The notes beneath the pieces were generated by a model, which saw nothing but the letters and a program-made list of their open reading frames with translations, was not told the DNA's origin and searched no databases. Below are positions 10,984 to 21,580 of a DNA stretch of 64,000 nt, piece after piece (position 1 is the first letter of the stretch; every line of letters begins with the position of its first letter). A program made the position numbers and the translations under genes. Origin of the DNA: Nitzschia sp. DOCU1 (lineage: Eukaryota; Bacillariophyta; Bacillariophyceae; Bacillariales; Bacillariaceae); the NCBI GenBank assembly GCA_951394045.1, contig OX595992.1, positions 310,001 through 374,000 of the forward strand, written 5' to 3'.

Positions 10984-12929
10984 ATGTCACTTCTGGTACA
11001 GATTCCACGTGAAGGCACAGGAGCGATGGACAGACGAAGGCGAATCTTTGCGGGAATCTTTTCGAGTCGACCGCTCCAAAAGCTTGCAGCAGACACAACA
11101 AACATCGAGGCTGCGATCGACGATTCATTCATTCTTTGCTCACCTCATTCACTCCTCACATCTGGCAGCAGAGTAGCAGCGACATGCTCTCTTGATGATT
11201 CGATGATGAGTGAGAAAAAGAAAGCTAAAGATATTTTGGATAAGGCCGATGAGACCTTGCGAGTCCTCGATGCGGCTTCAATTTTTTCTACGATCCAAGT
11301 GCGCCAATTCCCTCAGTTTGAAGTTGCCGAGATTGTAGCGGGAGCATTATTGGGCAAGGGTGGCTTTTCCGATGTCCATGAAGTGGAAGCTATCCATCTA
11401 GATGCTGCCAAAAAGAATAATACAGAACAAAACGCCCAAGAAGGACCGATCAGCACGGGCACCGAAGCAACGACCAGCAAGGAAAACAAAAAAGTCCTTG
11501 ATCATTCCGAATCGTCTGGGATTTCTCCTTTGGATTCAGCGCATGCTGAAGGTACCAAAAAGGAGCACGATGAGCACTATGATGTCGAGACGGCACGAGA
11601 TTTCATGAGCAAGAACTATCTGAGAAATGGATCGGCGCGATATGCCATCAAAAGTTTGAGGCCCGATTTGAGTGTGGTGGATCGAGCTCGTGGTGCCCTC
11701 GACTTGGCCATTGAAATCAAATATCTGACTGCCATTTGGCATCCAAACATCAGTAAGTGAACGACAGCATGTCATCCCGGAAACTGTATGCTCTAATTAG
11801 GCAAGTGATCTCATTGTTGTTGGTCCGCATTCGTTGCTTGGTTTCACAGTCAAAATGCGCGGGTATTCCGAAACTCCTCGAGTTAGCGAGAAAACCTTTG
11901 TGATTTTGGATCGATTGTATGGGACTCTGCACGACAAGATTGAAGAATGGGCACAGGCAACAGCCGGAACAAAGGGTTGTTGTGGCGTTTCCGAGAAAGA
12001 TCCAGAGATGCTAGAAATTCTCAAGCAACGACTTTTGGTGGCATATGATTTGGCGTCTGCATTTAACTATCTGCATGGCCACAGGTATGTACAAGGCGGA
12101 TAACTTTGCAACGTTGACAGTGTGTCCTTTTTACAGCATTCTTGCTAACTTTATGATCTATGATTGTCATTTCACATACTAGACTTTTGTATCGAGATAT
12201 CAAGCCTGAAAACATTGGCTTCGATATCCGCGGAGATGTCAAACTGTTTGACTTTGGCCTCTGCAGGAGTTTGGAGCGAAAAGATAAGGTGAAAGATGGT
12301 TATGGATACAAACTAACAAGAATGACGGGGAGCATTCCTTACATGGCGCCGGAGGTTGCAGCGCCTGGTACGTTGCCACGACGAGCGTCGCATGATGATT
12401 GAGATCGTCTCAAATAGATTCTCACCTGTGTTCCATCCACAATTAAGGCGGGTCTTATGGGTTGGAGGCCGATGTCTATTCGTTTGCGGTGCTCTTGTGG
12501 GAAATCATTTCGCTAGAATGGGCTTACAATGGATATGACATGAGGCAGTATTTTGTCCTTGTCTGTCAGCGAAACTTTCGAGCACCGATTAAGCGCTCGT
12601 GGCCAGCCATGGTTCGGGTCGTGATTCAAGAAGGATGGGACCCAAATCCGGAAAAGCGGCCTGCCATGAAACGCGTCGGTACTCTGTTGCGAGGAGAGCT
12701 GCAGGACATGACAACAGATAGCACAGTTATGAATCGGACGCAACACATGATGAACAGATCCCGGCGATCATTCAGGGGCATCATGGACGGAAGCCGTGGC
12801 CGTCAAATGGATGGCAGTCGAGGGCGACGATCAATGTTGAGCTCTCGTTCCACTCGCAACATGTTCGTGGGAGGTGATCAGGTTGAAACAGGAGAAGGCG
12901 CTGCTACCGAAGTCGCCACTGAAGGTTAG
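10984..12929 (+). CDS. Protein kinase, TKL-like
   Basis: Four exons (10984..11752, 11850..12084, 12183..12367, 12448..12929) with GT-AG introns encode about 556 aa. The kinase motifs are in order: glycine loop LGKGGFSDV (about residue 124), YAIKSLR lysine (about 223), catalytic loop LYRDIKPEN (HRD is YRD), LFDFGLC, MAPEVAAP, and ADVYSFAVLLWEI. The last two fit TKL or dual-specificity kinases. Roughly 95 low-complexity residues separate the glycine loop from the VAIK lysine, where a handful is normal. The C-terminus is Arg/Ser-rich (SRGRRSMLSSRSTR). The start is uncertain: ATG at 10984 or the MMSEKKKAKD ATG at 11203; a TTG at 10873 is in frame but unlikely. Confidence 0.85.
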
Positions 12930-13048
12930 TTCGTTGCGTGCTACGGACCGACTGATGACTAACGAGTTGATAGTTTGGGCTGGTAAGAATGGAGTTGGTA
13001 ATGGGTGTCTTCTATATTGTTCTATATGTGTTGTATTGTAGCGCTAGT

Positions 13049-13867
13049 CTATTGGGAACGGGCGTTCAGGGTGTTGAACTGGATTCGATCCATTCGCTTT
13101 TGTAGGTAGTTGTTCCAGGTGTCCCAGTGAGACTTTCGAGAGTATTGCAATGGGCAATGTCCTCGCTTGTCTTGGACAAAAAGCATATCGGGGCATTCAG
13201 AAAGCATCAAGTCAATGAGTTCCTCGTTGGGTTCGGGAGTCCAAAAGGCATCGTGGAGGGGAGTGCGGCCAGTATCGTCATGAATGTTGACGGGCATACC
13301 AACTTCATGAACCAAGAACTCAACAACTGGAATGAAGGTCTTGCGGCAAGCCAAATGCATCAATGTCTCTCCAAATTGGTTGCTGCACTTGAGGTTGCGT
13401 CCCTCGTTGTGGTACGCTCGGAGTTGTTCAACGTCTCCGTTGCGAACAGCGGCCAAAACCTCGAAGTTCCAGGCGCTCAAGTCTTTAGGCATGGTTTCAA
13501 ACGCATCTTCGACTTGTTGGTAAGAGTGGGACTCGGTTGTGAATCCTCGTTCCTTAGCAAGAGACATCAAAGTTTGTTGCGGGTCCTGAATGTTTTGGTT
13601 GGGGCACTTCGAGGGAGTCTGCACTACTCGAACAATCTTTCGTGGAGGTAGTGTAACATCCAAGTTATCCGTGATATTGCGGCTAACGGTCTCCCCCGCT
13701 CGCTTGCGCTTTAGGCTACCAGTAGGTTCCATGTTGCTTCTAGAGTTGTAAAGGCAAGTCATGATGATGGTTTTGTTGATTGGAAAGTTGGAAATTGTGA
13801 GTTTCCCACTTCGCTTCCATATCACGGTCAAGCCCGATTCTCTTGGGCATTGCGTGTTATTGGGCAT
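13049..13867 (-). CDS. Ankyrin-repeat-like protein (copy B)
   Basis: Paralogue of the gene at 8784-9560. Shared blocks include FEVLAAVRNGDVEQLRAYHNEG, LKCSNQFGETLMHLACRK, DDTGRTPLHDAFWTPEPNEEL and RGHCPLQYSRKSHWDTWN. The longest reading is 272 aa, but the first ATG sits inside a 17-bp tandem duplication (13844-13877), so the ATG at 13762 (MTCLYNSR) or 13732 (MEPTGSLKRKRAG) may be the true start. The basic KRKRAG near the N-terminus parallels KRKRPIAATG in copy A and may be a nuclear signal. The two copies flank RPA12 and the kinase in an inverted arrangement. Confidence 0.85.
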   Translation of the reverse strand: MPNNTQCPRESGLTVIWKRSGKLTISNFPINKTIIMTCLYNSRSNMEPTGSLKRKRAGETVSRNITDNLDVTLPPRKIVRVVQTPSKCPNQNIQDPQQTLMSLAKERGFTTESHSYQQVEDAFETMPKDLSAWNFEVLAAVRNGDVEQLRAYHNEGRNLKCSNQFGETLMHLACRKTFIPVVEFLVHEVGMPVNIHDDTGRTPLHDAFWTPEPNEELIDLMLSECPDMLFVQDKRGHCPLQYSRKSHWDTWNNYLQKRMDRIQFNTLNARSQ

Positions 13868-15850
13868 TGCGTGTTATTCTGGCCAACACTGTTTCGCTCC
13901 CCTGAACGTGGCGGACTTTTTTAATCCACCACCGCAGAATCCCCAGACATATGTGCCATTGACAATTTCCCCGTGTTATGTAATATCCCTCCGAGGTTTT
14001 AAACAAAGTTGATGCGAATGATTGTTTTATTTAACACTTTCAAAAAAGTTAAGCCGAGTTATGTCACTATCCGCATCCAAAGTGGTACGTGGTGGACATT
14101 GGGCGAAACCTCAACTAACCCGAATTGCGGAAGAATATTCCAAGCACTGCACGATTAGCAAAGCTGCATACGGTAGTCCAAAAGCACAGAGTACAGTTAG
14201 TAATCAGTGTGCCGGCTATCGCATGACGACGAAAGACGTCCCCAAAAAATGGGCCCATTCGTGCCACCACATCGACAGTAGTAGAGTGAGAGAAACTACC
14301 CATAGAGAATGCCGCGGTTGCTGATGTGTTGTTAACTTGTGAGGCAGCTATGATAGCGGCGTCGATGTTCTTGAGTCATCGCATTGGCGAGGACTTTTTT
14401 AAACTTCCAGAATGGTGCGAACGTGAGGAACAGAGGCGACTCGCGACTGCGTTGGAGCGAACAGCAATGTGATGGGTTGCTATCATGCTGCTGATGGATG
14501 GATGGATGGGTAGGTAGCGGGTCCAAAAACGGCACATTAGCGCATCAAGTCGATCAGCCTCTATTGGAGATATGATAAGGTGTGATGTTTCGCCATCGTA
14601 GGCACATTTCCGCAATGATTCATTCGGGAAAGTACGTCAGTCAGGGGGGCGGCCATTTTCACCTTGCCTTTTGGCTATCGTCGACGATGGGTCTTTCGAC
14701 AGGCGCTATTGTGGCAACTTTGGAGGCAATCAAAGACCATCCCTCGTGCAATGTATACTTTGTTAGCTGGGGCTCGCGCCCCCGATATCCCCATGTGACA
14801 ATCAACTGCGATAGTTCTCATGGAGAAGCTTGAGAATCGCTCATCTCTTGCAAGCGCGATGGTGTTCTTGACGAATGATTCATGGTCAGACTTACCCGGC
14901 GTTGATAGAAGCTGCTTTACTATCTTGCCTCCCATGACGGAATAGCTTACCTGGTAGCTCTCTGGTCTATCGTAGCAACAGCCACAATCTTGTTGCTTAG
15001 TCTTGGGGGGTTCATCATGATAATCCAGCCAAGAAGTTTAACAACAAACCCAGCTACATACTCAAACGCAATGCTTCGCCTGCATAGAAGAAACGCCCCT
15101 GGCGGACACTGCAGCAAGATGCGGTAGAGAGGGCAGCCTTTGTTGTCCACTGCTAGCTAGGATAGTGCGTACTCTATGCTGCTTTAACTATATAGCTAGG
15201 GAGATGTTAATAGTAGAGCTGCAGTTAAAGCAGCGTATCGTACCGGTCCCATCGGGCAACACCGCAACTCCTAGCTGCTCTAATAGTAGTACTCTCTAGT
15301 AGTAGCTAGAGTACCTGGTACGATAGTAGAATTACCGACGCACGTATGGATGAACAAGTTACTTGTAGACCCCTCCGACCCCGGCTACCGTAAGTGAGCA
15401 ACAAGAAGGAGAACCTGCTTCCAACCTTCGTATTTCCATCTTCAAGCCTGTTGTTTTGGATTGATTTTCAAAGCAACGGATATATTTCTCGAGTGCTTCC
15501 AACCCAACATTTATGGATCTTCGAGTTGTAGTTTTGCATTGGACGGCAGCGAGCCTGTCCGGCTTTTGAACGGATGATTCTGCGCGCTGGGCGTCACGCA
15601 CTCCTCGCCTCACAGCGCGGTCAACAGGATGATGAGAGTCGCAGGCAATGCTTGCGGTTGCTACATGATATGCTTGCCAACAAGCAAGCAAGACGACACA
15701 TCTACACGACCCGCCCTCCTCTCGTGTGTTGCGGTCCCTTTCTTGCAGCCTCATCTCGACTAATCAACGCGATCATCTTTATTCTTGTTGCTGTTGTGGG
15801 TTATCGTGTCTGCATCTGTCGTCTGCCTTTGTTGTTAGAATCATCACAAA
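13868..15850. other. Long intergenic region
   Basis: Nearly 2 kb without a supported gene. It holds a GGAT/GATG microsatellite (about 14492-14509), TACCTGGTA motifs at 14948-14956 and 15312-15320, and an inverted repeat of GCTGCTTTAACT (15178-15189 and 15223-15234). The open frames on both strands just left of the Rab gene have no homology I can see. Confidence 0.5.
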
Positions 15851-16534
15851 ATGTCCCGCGCAACTTCTGCTGGTGGCAAACCGCCGTTGTATAAAATCGT
15901 CATGCTGGGCGACTCGGGCGTCGGTAAAACCTCGCTGGTCGCCCGCTTGACGAATCCAGAACGCCCCTTGAATCACGATATTTCCGCCACCATGGGCATT
16001 GAGTTCGACACGCAAATGCTGGACACTCCCCAGGGCAAGGTCAAGGCGCAAATCTGGGACACGGCCGGCCAAGAACGATTCGCCCGAGTCCTCTTGCCGA
16101 CGTATTTCCGCAAAGCCAAGGGCGTCATTTTGGTGTACGACATCACCAACGCGAAATCATTCGAATCGCTTAGTGAGCGCTGGATGGCACAACTGAACGA
16201 CCACGCGTCGAGCGACGATCTGGCGAAATTGCTGGTGGGCAACAAGAGCGATTTGGAGGCGAGTCGGGAAGTCACCAAGGACAAGGCGGAGCAATTTTGT
16301 CAGGAGTACGGCATGGACATGCTGGAGACTTCGGCAAAGAGCGGCGAAAACGTTTTGCAGGCATTCGAGAAGCTTATTGGTATTGTGCACGATCGAGCGC
16401 TGGCGGCGAGTAAAAACAAAACTGGAATCAAGGGCATGAACACTCCTTCGTCCAATAATCCGGCGGGAGGAACGGTCAAGTTGGATGAGCCGGGTGCGGC
16501 CAATGAGTCTGGCTCGGATGCTTGTGGATGCTAG
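15851..16534 (+). CDS. Rab-family small GTPase
   Basis: 227 aa, single exon. All G motifs are present: GDSGVGKTS (P-loop), the effector region with TMGIEF, WDTAGQERF, NKSD and ETSAKSG. The C-terminus ends CGC, a double-geranylgeranylation signal typical of Rabs, after a hypervariable tail. Rabs act on vesicle membranes as GTP-controlled switches. Compared with Rab1/5/8 the effector loop (NPERPLNHDISATMGIEF) is unusual, so subfamily is left open. Confidence 0.93.
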   Translation: MSRATSAGGKPPLYKIVMLGDSGVGKTSLVARLTNPERPLNHDISATMGIEFDTQMLDTPQGKVKAQIWDTAGQERFARVLLPTYFRKAKGVILVYDITNAKSFESLSERWMAQLNDHASSDDLAKLLVGNKSDLEASREVTKDKAEQFCQEYGMDMLETSAKSGENVLQAFEKLIGIVHDRALAASKNKTGIKGMNTPSSNNPAGGTVKLDEPGAANESGSDACGC

Positions 16535-16902
16535 ACTGCAGCAGGTTACGTCTACTTTCTCTCTTCTTTTTTATATTTCCCCACCCCTGTCACGATAACA
16601 CGTTCAAAGTAGTCTCGAGGTCATTACATGCATCAGTAGAGTCTCTCTAGTGTGGAATGTATCAACCATAGTAATAGAAAAAAGAAAATGAATCTGGAGT
16701 AGCTGTTGTACTAGTAGTAATGGACAGAATCGGGAATGCAGATGTGTAAAACGATGCTTAACTATAAGTAGGAGGCCTCGGTAGCTACCGGTAGTCTACT
16801 GTAGTCGATCTGCTTCCTCTACTAGAATAGTCCGATAGTTCGGGGTAGATAGAGATAGCGACACTCTCGTCCACAACTAGGATGCCGGAAATGCTAGCCC
16901 TA

Positions 16903-19053
16903 CTATACGTAATCACTAATCGTCTGGAATCTCGTGCGACGCACCCGCCATCGATAATCATCTTGCTTGTTATTGCTGGATGCCGAAGCAGCAGCCGAGG
17001 CTCCGCTGGGTGTCGTGGCTTTCATAAAGGCCACATCTACCAAACAAAATTCACCACGTTCACGCAACGATCCTGGAAGTACAACACGCATAGTGGGTCC
17101 CTTGGGTAGTTCCATTGGACGTACTGCCTTGCCCTGACTGTTTCGCCCGGCGGCAATCTCGAGCAGGACGTGTTCTTGAATATGGGGTAAAGCACAAAAG
17201 GGCTCGTGGGCAGGTGGCCAGGGTGGATCAAACGATTCATCCTCTTCTTCGTCGCCGTCCTCTTCATCGAGATCATCATCGTAGTAGCCGTACGGATCGT
17301 TGTTACCATTTCCGAAAAAGGCATCATCCGAGTGCTGTGTAGTACTCATCGTATTGGTCGGATCGTCATAGTCGTCTGGTTCCAAATGATGAAACTGAGT
17401 CACCAAAATACTTTGAAAACGTTCTGTTTGCAAGAGTTCTGTAATTTGAGCATGAGAGGGCGGGGTCTCGGATATGGCAGCAATAGGAGGTGCCAATTGG
17501 ACTAGATTTTGCAGTTGGTGACAAAATTCGGAGCTGCATCCAGGCAAACAATAGTAGAACGAACAAAGCAAGCGTCGCGTGAGATAAACAACTTCAAAAT
17601 ATAAGTCATACTAACGAGCTCCAATATATATCTTTGCGTACCCATATTCCTGAACCCGCTCTTCAAAGGTAGTGGAAATATCGTTATTCGTCGTCAATGG
17701 TGGTGGCTGCGAGCCAGGTGATGCTGGTGACACCGCTCCAGGGTCTTCGGGATGATACGAAAAGCTCGAATCATCTCTTAGCAAATTCGAAGAATTGGAT
17801 GCCGAATCCTCCTGATCGTCGTCATTGTGATCTTCATCGTCATCGTCATCGTCATCTTCCTCTTCGTCATCATCGTCTTCTAGAGGCGGCGGCTCTTGCT
17901 GTAACTTTTGACCGTCCAAGTATAACAAGCCTGCACATCCTAGTCCAGGACAAAGTGGAATCCAATGTTGATGAATGTTGCGGGAATTGGGTGTCAAGCG
18001 CCGTTCTTTGGTATAGGAGACAGACGTGGAGGACGATGTAATGGTAGTTAACGGATCCGATTTCCCAGGCACAAAGACCACGCGACAGACGATGGACTCC
18101 AGTTGCGATATTGCGGCCGTCATGAGCCCTTCTAGAGCTGCCGTCTCCTCTCGTGTTCTTTTGAAAGGATAGGGCGAGGATGAGGCAGCAGCAGCCCCAG
18201 CGGCATACGGAGCTTGCGTCGATTGCGAGGTGGCACCTGCCCCTCCTGATTGATGGTGATTCTGTTGTGACCGGCGTCGAGAAGAAGCCGGTGCATGCGA
18301 TCGTGGATGTGGCATGGGTGGTAGTGGCAACAAGGCATTGACCGTCCCACTACCTCCCCGTTTACTCCAAATGGGCGCCGCCGAGTGCGTTTGAGCATAG
18401 CCAGCGGCATGACGGGTCATGTGCCGACGCCGCTGCCGTCCTTGGTAATAATTTCGTAAATCATCTTCTTGACAAAAAGGACCGCAAGCAATACATAAGT
18501 CGACGCGTTGTAAAGGATTTTCTTGGGATGCATCGGTGGTAGATGACAAAGCGGATTCTGCCAAGGCGGACGCCGACTCCAAATCAATATCGGCCACAAC
18601 TAGAATTCGTATTGTAGGCGGCTCGGAAGGAGTATTCTTGTATGAGGACCTCCGGGGGGATGCAGTGTAACTGTTGGTCGAGGAGTCCCCGTCGTTCATA
18701 GAAATATGCGGGAGACCTGCTTCAGCCTCAGAAAAGGACATGATGGAAGCAGGCATGTGGGGCAATTGCAGACTAGCCAGCTGACGATTGAGCTCCAGTT
18801 GTGCAGCGGCAGCTTCGGCTTCTCGCTTCTTGCGGGATGAACGTCTCGATGCATTGCTTCTTCGACTCGAACTGCCAACGCTGCGATTAGAAAGTCGACT
18901 CGCTTCACTCATTCGCCTTCGGGGAGGTCGTGGATTTGCAGAAGAAGAAGAATTCTGGGCGGGAGGCGGAAGAGGCATGCGACCATCGTCACTTCGAAGG
19001 GGGACCGACACCAAGGGAGGTGGAGGCAGAGTGTCATCTGGGTCGATATTCAT
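16903..19053 (-). CDS. Divergent metallophosphoesterase-like protein
   Basis: The N-terminal 140 residues are Pro/Ser/Arg-rich. A calcineurin-like phosphoesterase core then appears: IRILVVADIDLESA, VDLCIACGPF, VFVPGKSDP, and far downstream LPGSLRERGEFCLVDVAFM. In active enzymes these sites read DxH, GD, GNHD and end in PGS. Here the His and Asp ligands are partly replaced (ACGPF, GKSDP), so catalysis is doubtful. The reading frame is interrupted by a single TAG at 17613-17611. Both halves are in the same frame. A 108-nt intron (17534-17641, GTACGC...GCAG) removes the stop and gives exons 17642..19053 and 16903..17533, 680 aa. Long Asp/Glu runs lie in both halves. Confidence 0.72.
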
Positions 19054-20297
19054 GTTCTGTCAGTGCCGCGAGAAAAGGACCCCAACTCTCAAACGAACCT
19101 CTTCGCCCTGCCGCCCTTTTTGCTCCCTCGGCTTGTTCGTCGTATCAAGCTAGCAAGCGACTCTTCCCACAGAAAACTGGACGCAAAAGCCTTCTAGACG
19201 AGTACGAGTACCCCTATCTGAAGCTTGGAAGGTGTCTTCACAACGTGGAACGGGGGAGAAGTAGATACAATCGGTAGATGTAATGCTTCGGCAAATAAGG
19301 CTCATCCGCCATTGGAACGTCATGGCGGCGATCCACCCGCCACTGAAAAATCCATGGCAAAATGTCTGTCTGTCGATGCTGGGTCCGGTCATCGTCGGGA
19401 GACACGTTTTTAGTCCTGCCTTGGTCCGTCCTTCGCCCATAGCTTTCCTTCCAATCGCGGAGTCAGTCGTGCACCTTCCGTCCAGCAAGCCTTCTTCCCA
19501 CAATGCCATCTCACAAGCCAAGTGAGGCATCGAGTCTATGTCCTTCTAGCTTCCCTTCTATAATGCCGTCTCATCAGCCAAGTAGGACGAAGAACCTTGG
19601 GCCTTCCGACATGCCTTGTTCCAGTGTGCCGTCTGCTGACGTGCTGCCAAGAATAAGAAGTAGTCATGTTATTGAACCATCATCCTATTCGACAATGCTG
19701 CCGACGGAGGACGAGCCATCCTCGATGCCACCCAACTAAAACAACTTCGATGATTCTTGTTTCCTGTAACTAATAAAAGAAGATACAGAATGCCCAGAGG
19801 ATATAAGAACTTGGCGCAAAGATCCGAGTCTGACGAAGGGGGGGAGGACATTCTATGCGCTGCTTTAACAACACTATAGTACTAGTTGCTCATTGAATAA
19901 TGCGCACCCCATTACGCTGCTGTAACTATTATCCGTCTTCTGGTAGTAGCAGTTGACTCCGTACGAGGACGACATCATGGTTCCGCCACGAATGGTCCAC
20001 CCGTAGTTTTGAGGACTGGTCTTTATGAATCTCCCAGCAAACATTTGATGGCTGGCCCTCGAGCCGGTCTACATCTGCGGTAGTAGTATCCGCCGTTGTA
20101 CAGCAAAAGCAGCGTATATAATACGCACTATCCAGTTAGCAACTATCTTGACGATCGAAGATAGCTCTCTCGTCGCCGCCCGCCGGAGTGATATCGCCAC
20201 CTAGGACAGTAATAAGGAGAGAGGTACCGATAGCGAATATGACCAGTATCTGACCAATCAAAAACTTCCTGAATGGTGCATATCGCTCGTTTCGGTT
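19054..20297. other. Intergenic with decayed repeat-protein fragment
   Basis: Contains the PSxxPS relic annotated separately, then AT-richer DNA with GCTGCTTTAAC motifs near 19859 and 20104. No intact gene seen. Confidence 0.5.
19440..19739 (+). pseudogene. Fragment of a PSxxPS-repeat protein, frameshifted
   Basis: Translation gives LPSSKPSSHN in one frame and, one frame over, MPSHKPSEASSLCPSSFPSIMPSHQPS and SDMPCSSVPS. This is the low-complexity PSxxPS pattern common in secreted diatom proteins. The pattern runs across a frame change near 19500, and no signal peptide or partner domain adjoins it. It therefore looks like a decayed remnant, though a short real gene cannot be excluded. Confidence 0.5.
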
Positions 20298-21035
20298 TTA
20301 GTACATGAAACAATACGTCCAGGAAAGATAGGATCGATAGGTCTTGTACTGTTCCGCAGTCAGTTGAAGCCACGGCCTGACCAACGTTTCTTCCTCCAAT
20401 TGAAGATGTTTCTCTAGATCTTCCACATATCCCTTCAAAAGTTCTAGCAGAGAGGCCGAAGTACAGCTCGAAGGATCCGTCAACGCTTTGGCAAACTCAT
20501 TCTCAATGGCTTCCACCGTCCTTAAGTCTTCATGTTGGCCCTGAAGAGTTTGGAGATTCTCCAAATTTCCTATTTTGGCATCCACAAAGTACTTGAAAAG
20601 TTGCGTATCTTCAAACTCGGAATGCGCTTGAATCTTTTTGTGAAACTTGGCAAATGCGGCTTGCCACGTGCCATAATCACCTTTGTTTGGAGGTTCCACT
20701 AGCAGGGCCTTGGCTTGATTTCGATAGCGACTGTGGATCCACAACCAGTTCTTAACACGGCCCGCGTTGGGATGCAATGGAGCATGTTTCGGCCAGAATG
20801 AAGGATGAGACAGTCGCTTTGTCGCGGTTAGCAGCGTTGCTTGATCCGCAAGCTGCGAATCGTCTATTCGAACTCCATTGGCCCTCAGGTAGGCGGCAAG
20901 CTCCGAGGCCTCGGTACTGCATGCTGGTAGCTCATCAACCGAACACTCTTCTTCGGTAAGGCCGAGCAAGTACTCGATAGTCAGCTCTGTAGGCAGTGTC
21001 ATGTCGTCTGTTGCTGTCAAGCAAGTATGAAACAT
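20298..21035 (-). CDS. Hemerythrin-like HHE domain protein
   Basis: 245 aa from the ATG of MFHTCLTATDD. The helical C-terminal half carries the spaced His/Glu pairs of the HHE cation-binding fold: FHKKIQAHSEFEDTQLFKYF (HxxxE), LQGQHEDLRTVEAIENEF, and LEKHLQLEEETLVRPWL (HxxxE). Hemerythrin-like domains bind di-iron and sense or carry oxygen, nitric oxide or iron; in eukaryotes roles vary. An in-frame GTG at 21143 would extend the N-terminus by 36 residues but is unlikely as a start. No targeting signal is obvious. Confidence 0.82.
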   Translation of the reverse strand: MFHTCLTATDDMTLPTELTIEYLLGLTEEECSVDELPACSTEASELAAYLRANGVRIDDSQLADQATLLTATKRLSHPSFWPKHAPLHPNAGRVKNWLWIHSRYRNQAKALLVEPPNKGDYGTWQAAFAKFHKKIQAHSEFEDTQLFKYFVDAKIGNLENLQTLQGQHEDLRTVEAIENEFAKALTDPSSCTSASLLELLKGYVEDLEKHLQLEEETLVRPWLQLTAEQYKTYRSYLSWTYCFMY

Positions 21036-21143
21036 GCTTCGAAGGGGGATGTGTTGTTGTGAAATGAGAACTCTCGGGCGCGCCGTATCTTTTTCTTTGG
21101 AAGATTTTTGGTCAAAGGAGTCAATAAGGTCATGGCCATCCAC

Positions 21144-21580
21144 CGCCCACCGCCACGTGTAGGCAGGCGCGCAGGCGTACGCACAGTAAAGCCTGGGAAT
21201 TTTGCATTTGGCCTGCCGCTTGCAGAAAAAGTAAGGAAGTCATGCCGGTTTTCTTTCCGTAGCTACAGAAGCTAAGAAAACGTCCACACGGCCATCGTTA
21301 GATGCTACTTTCTATCTAGCGCCCATGATACTTGAGTCGCTGGCTTTGCAATAGTGGTAGCATCCATTTGCAACAAGATGTGTAGGTTGAAAAGAAGCCT
21401 CTATAGTCGCATTGTCGTTTGTCATGGACAAGCATGAATCAGATTTTGACGGTATCGTCGTGGAATGGGCCACTGGCAAACAAGGAATCATTGTTGTTCT
21501 TGTTCGGGCCCATGTATCAAAAATCGTTCTTTTGATTTTGGTGGTCAAGTCCTTTTTCGTAGTAGCAGCATTTTAGCGAC
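21144..21580. other. Intergenic, nothing seen
   Basis: Between two minus-strand genes; contains the 3' flank of the transferase and the promoter side of the hemerythrin-like gene. No motif or RNA gene recognised. Confidence 0.4.

Noticed and set aside
15359..15754. 131-codon minus-strand ORF left of the Rab gene
   Set aside because: Lies in the Rab 5' region; Cys/Arg-rich composition with no recognised domain.
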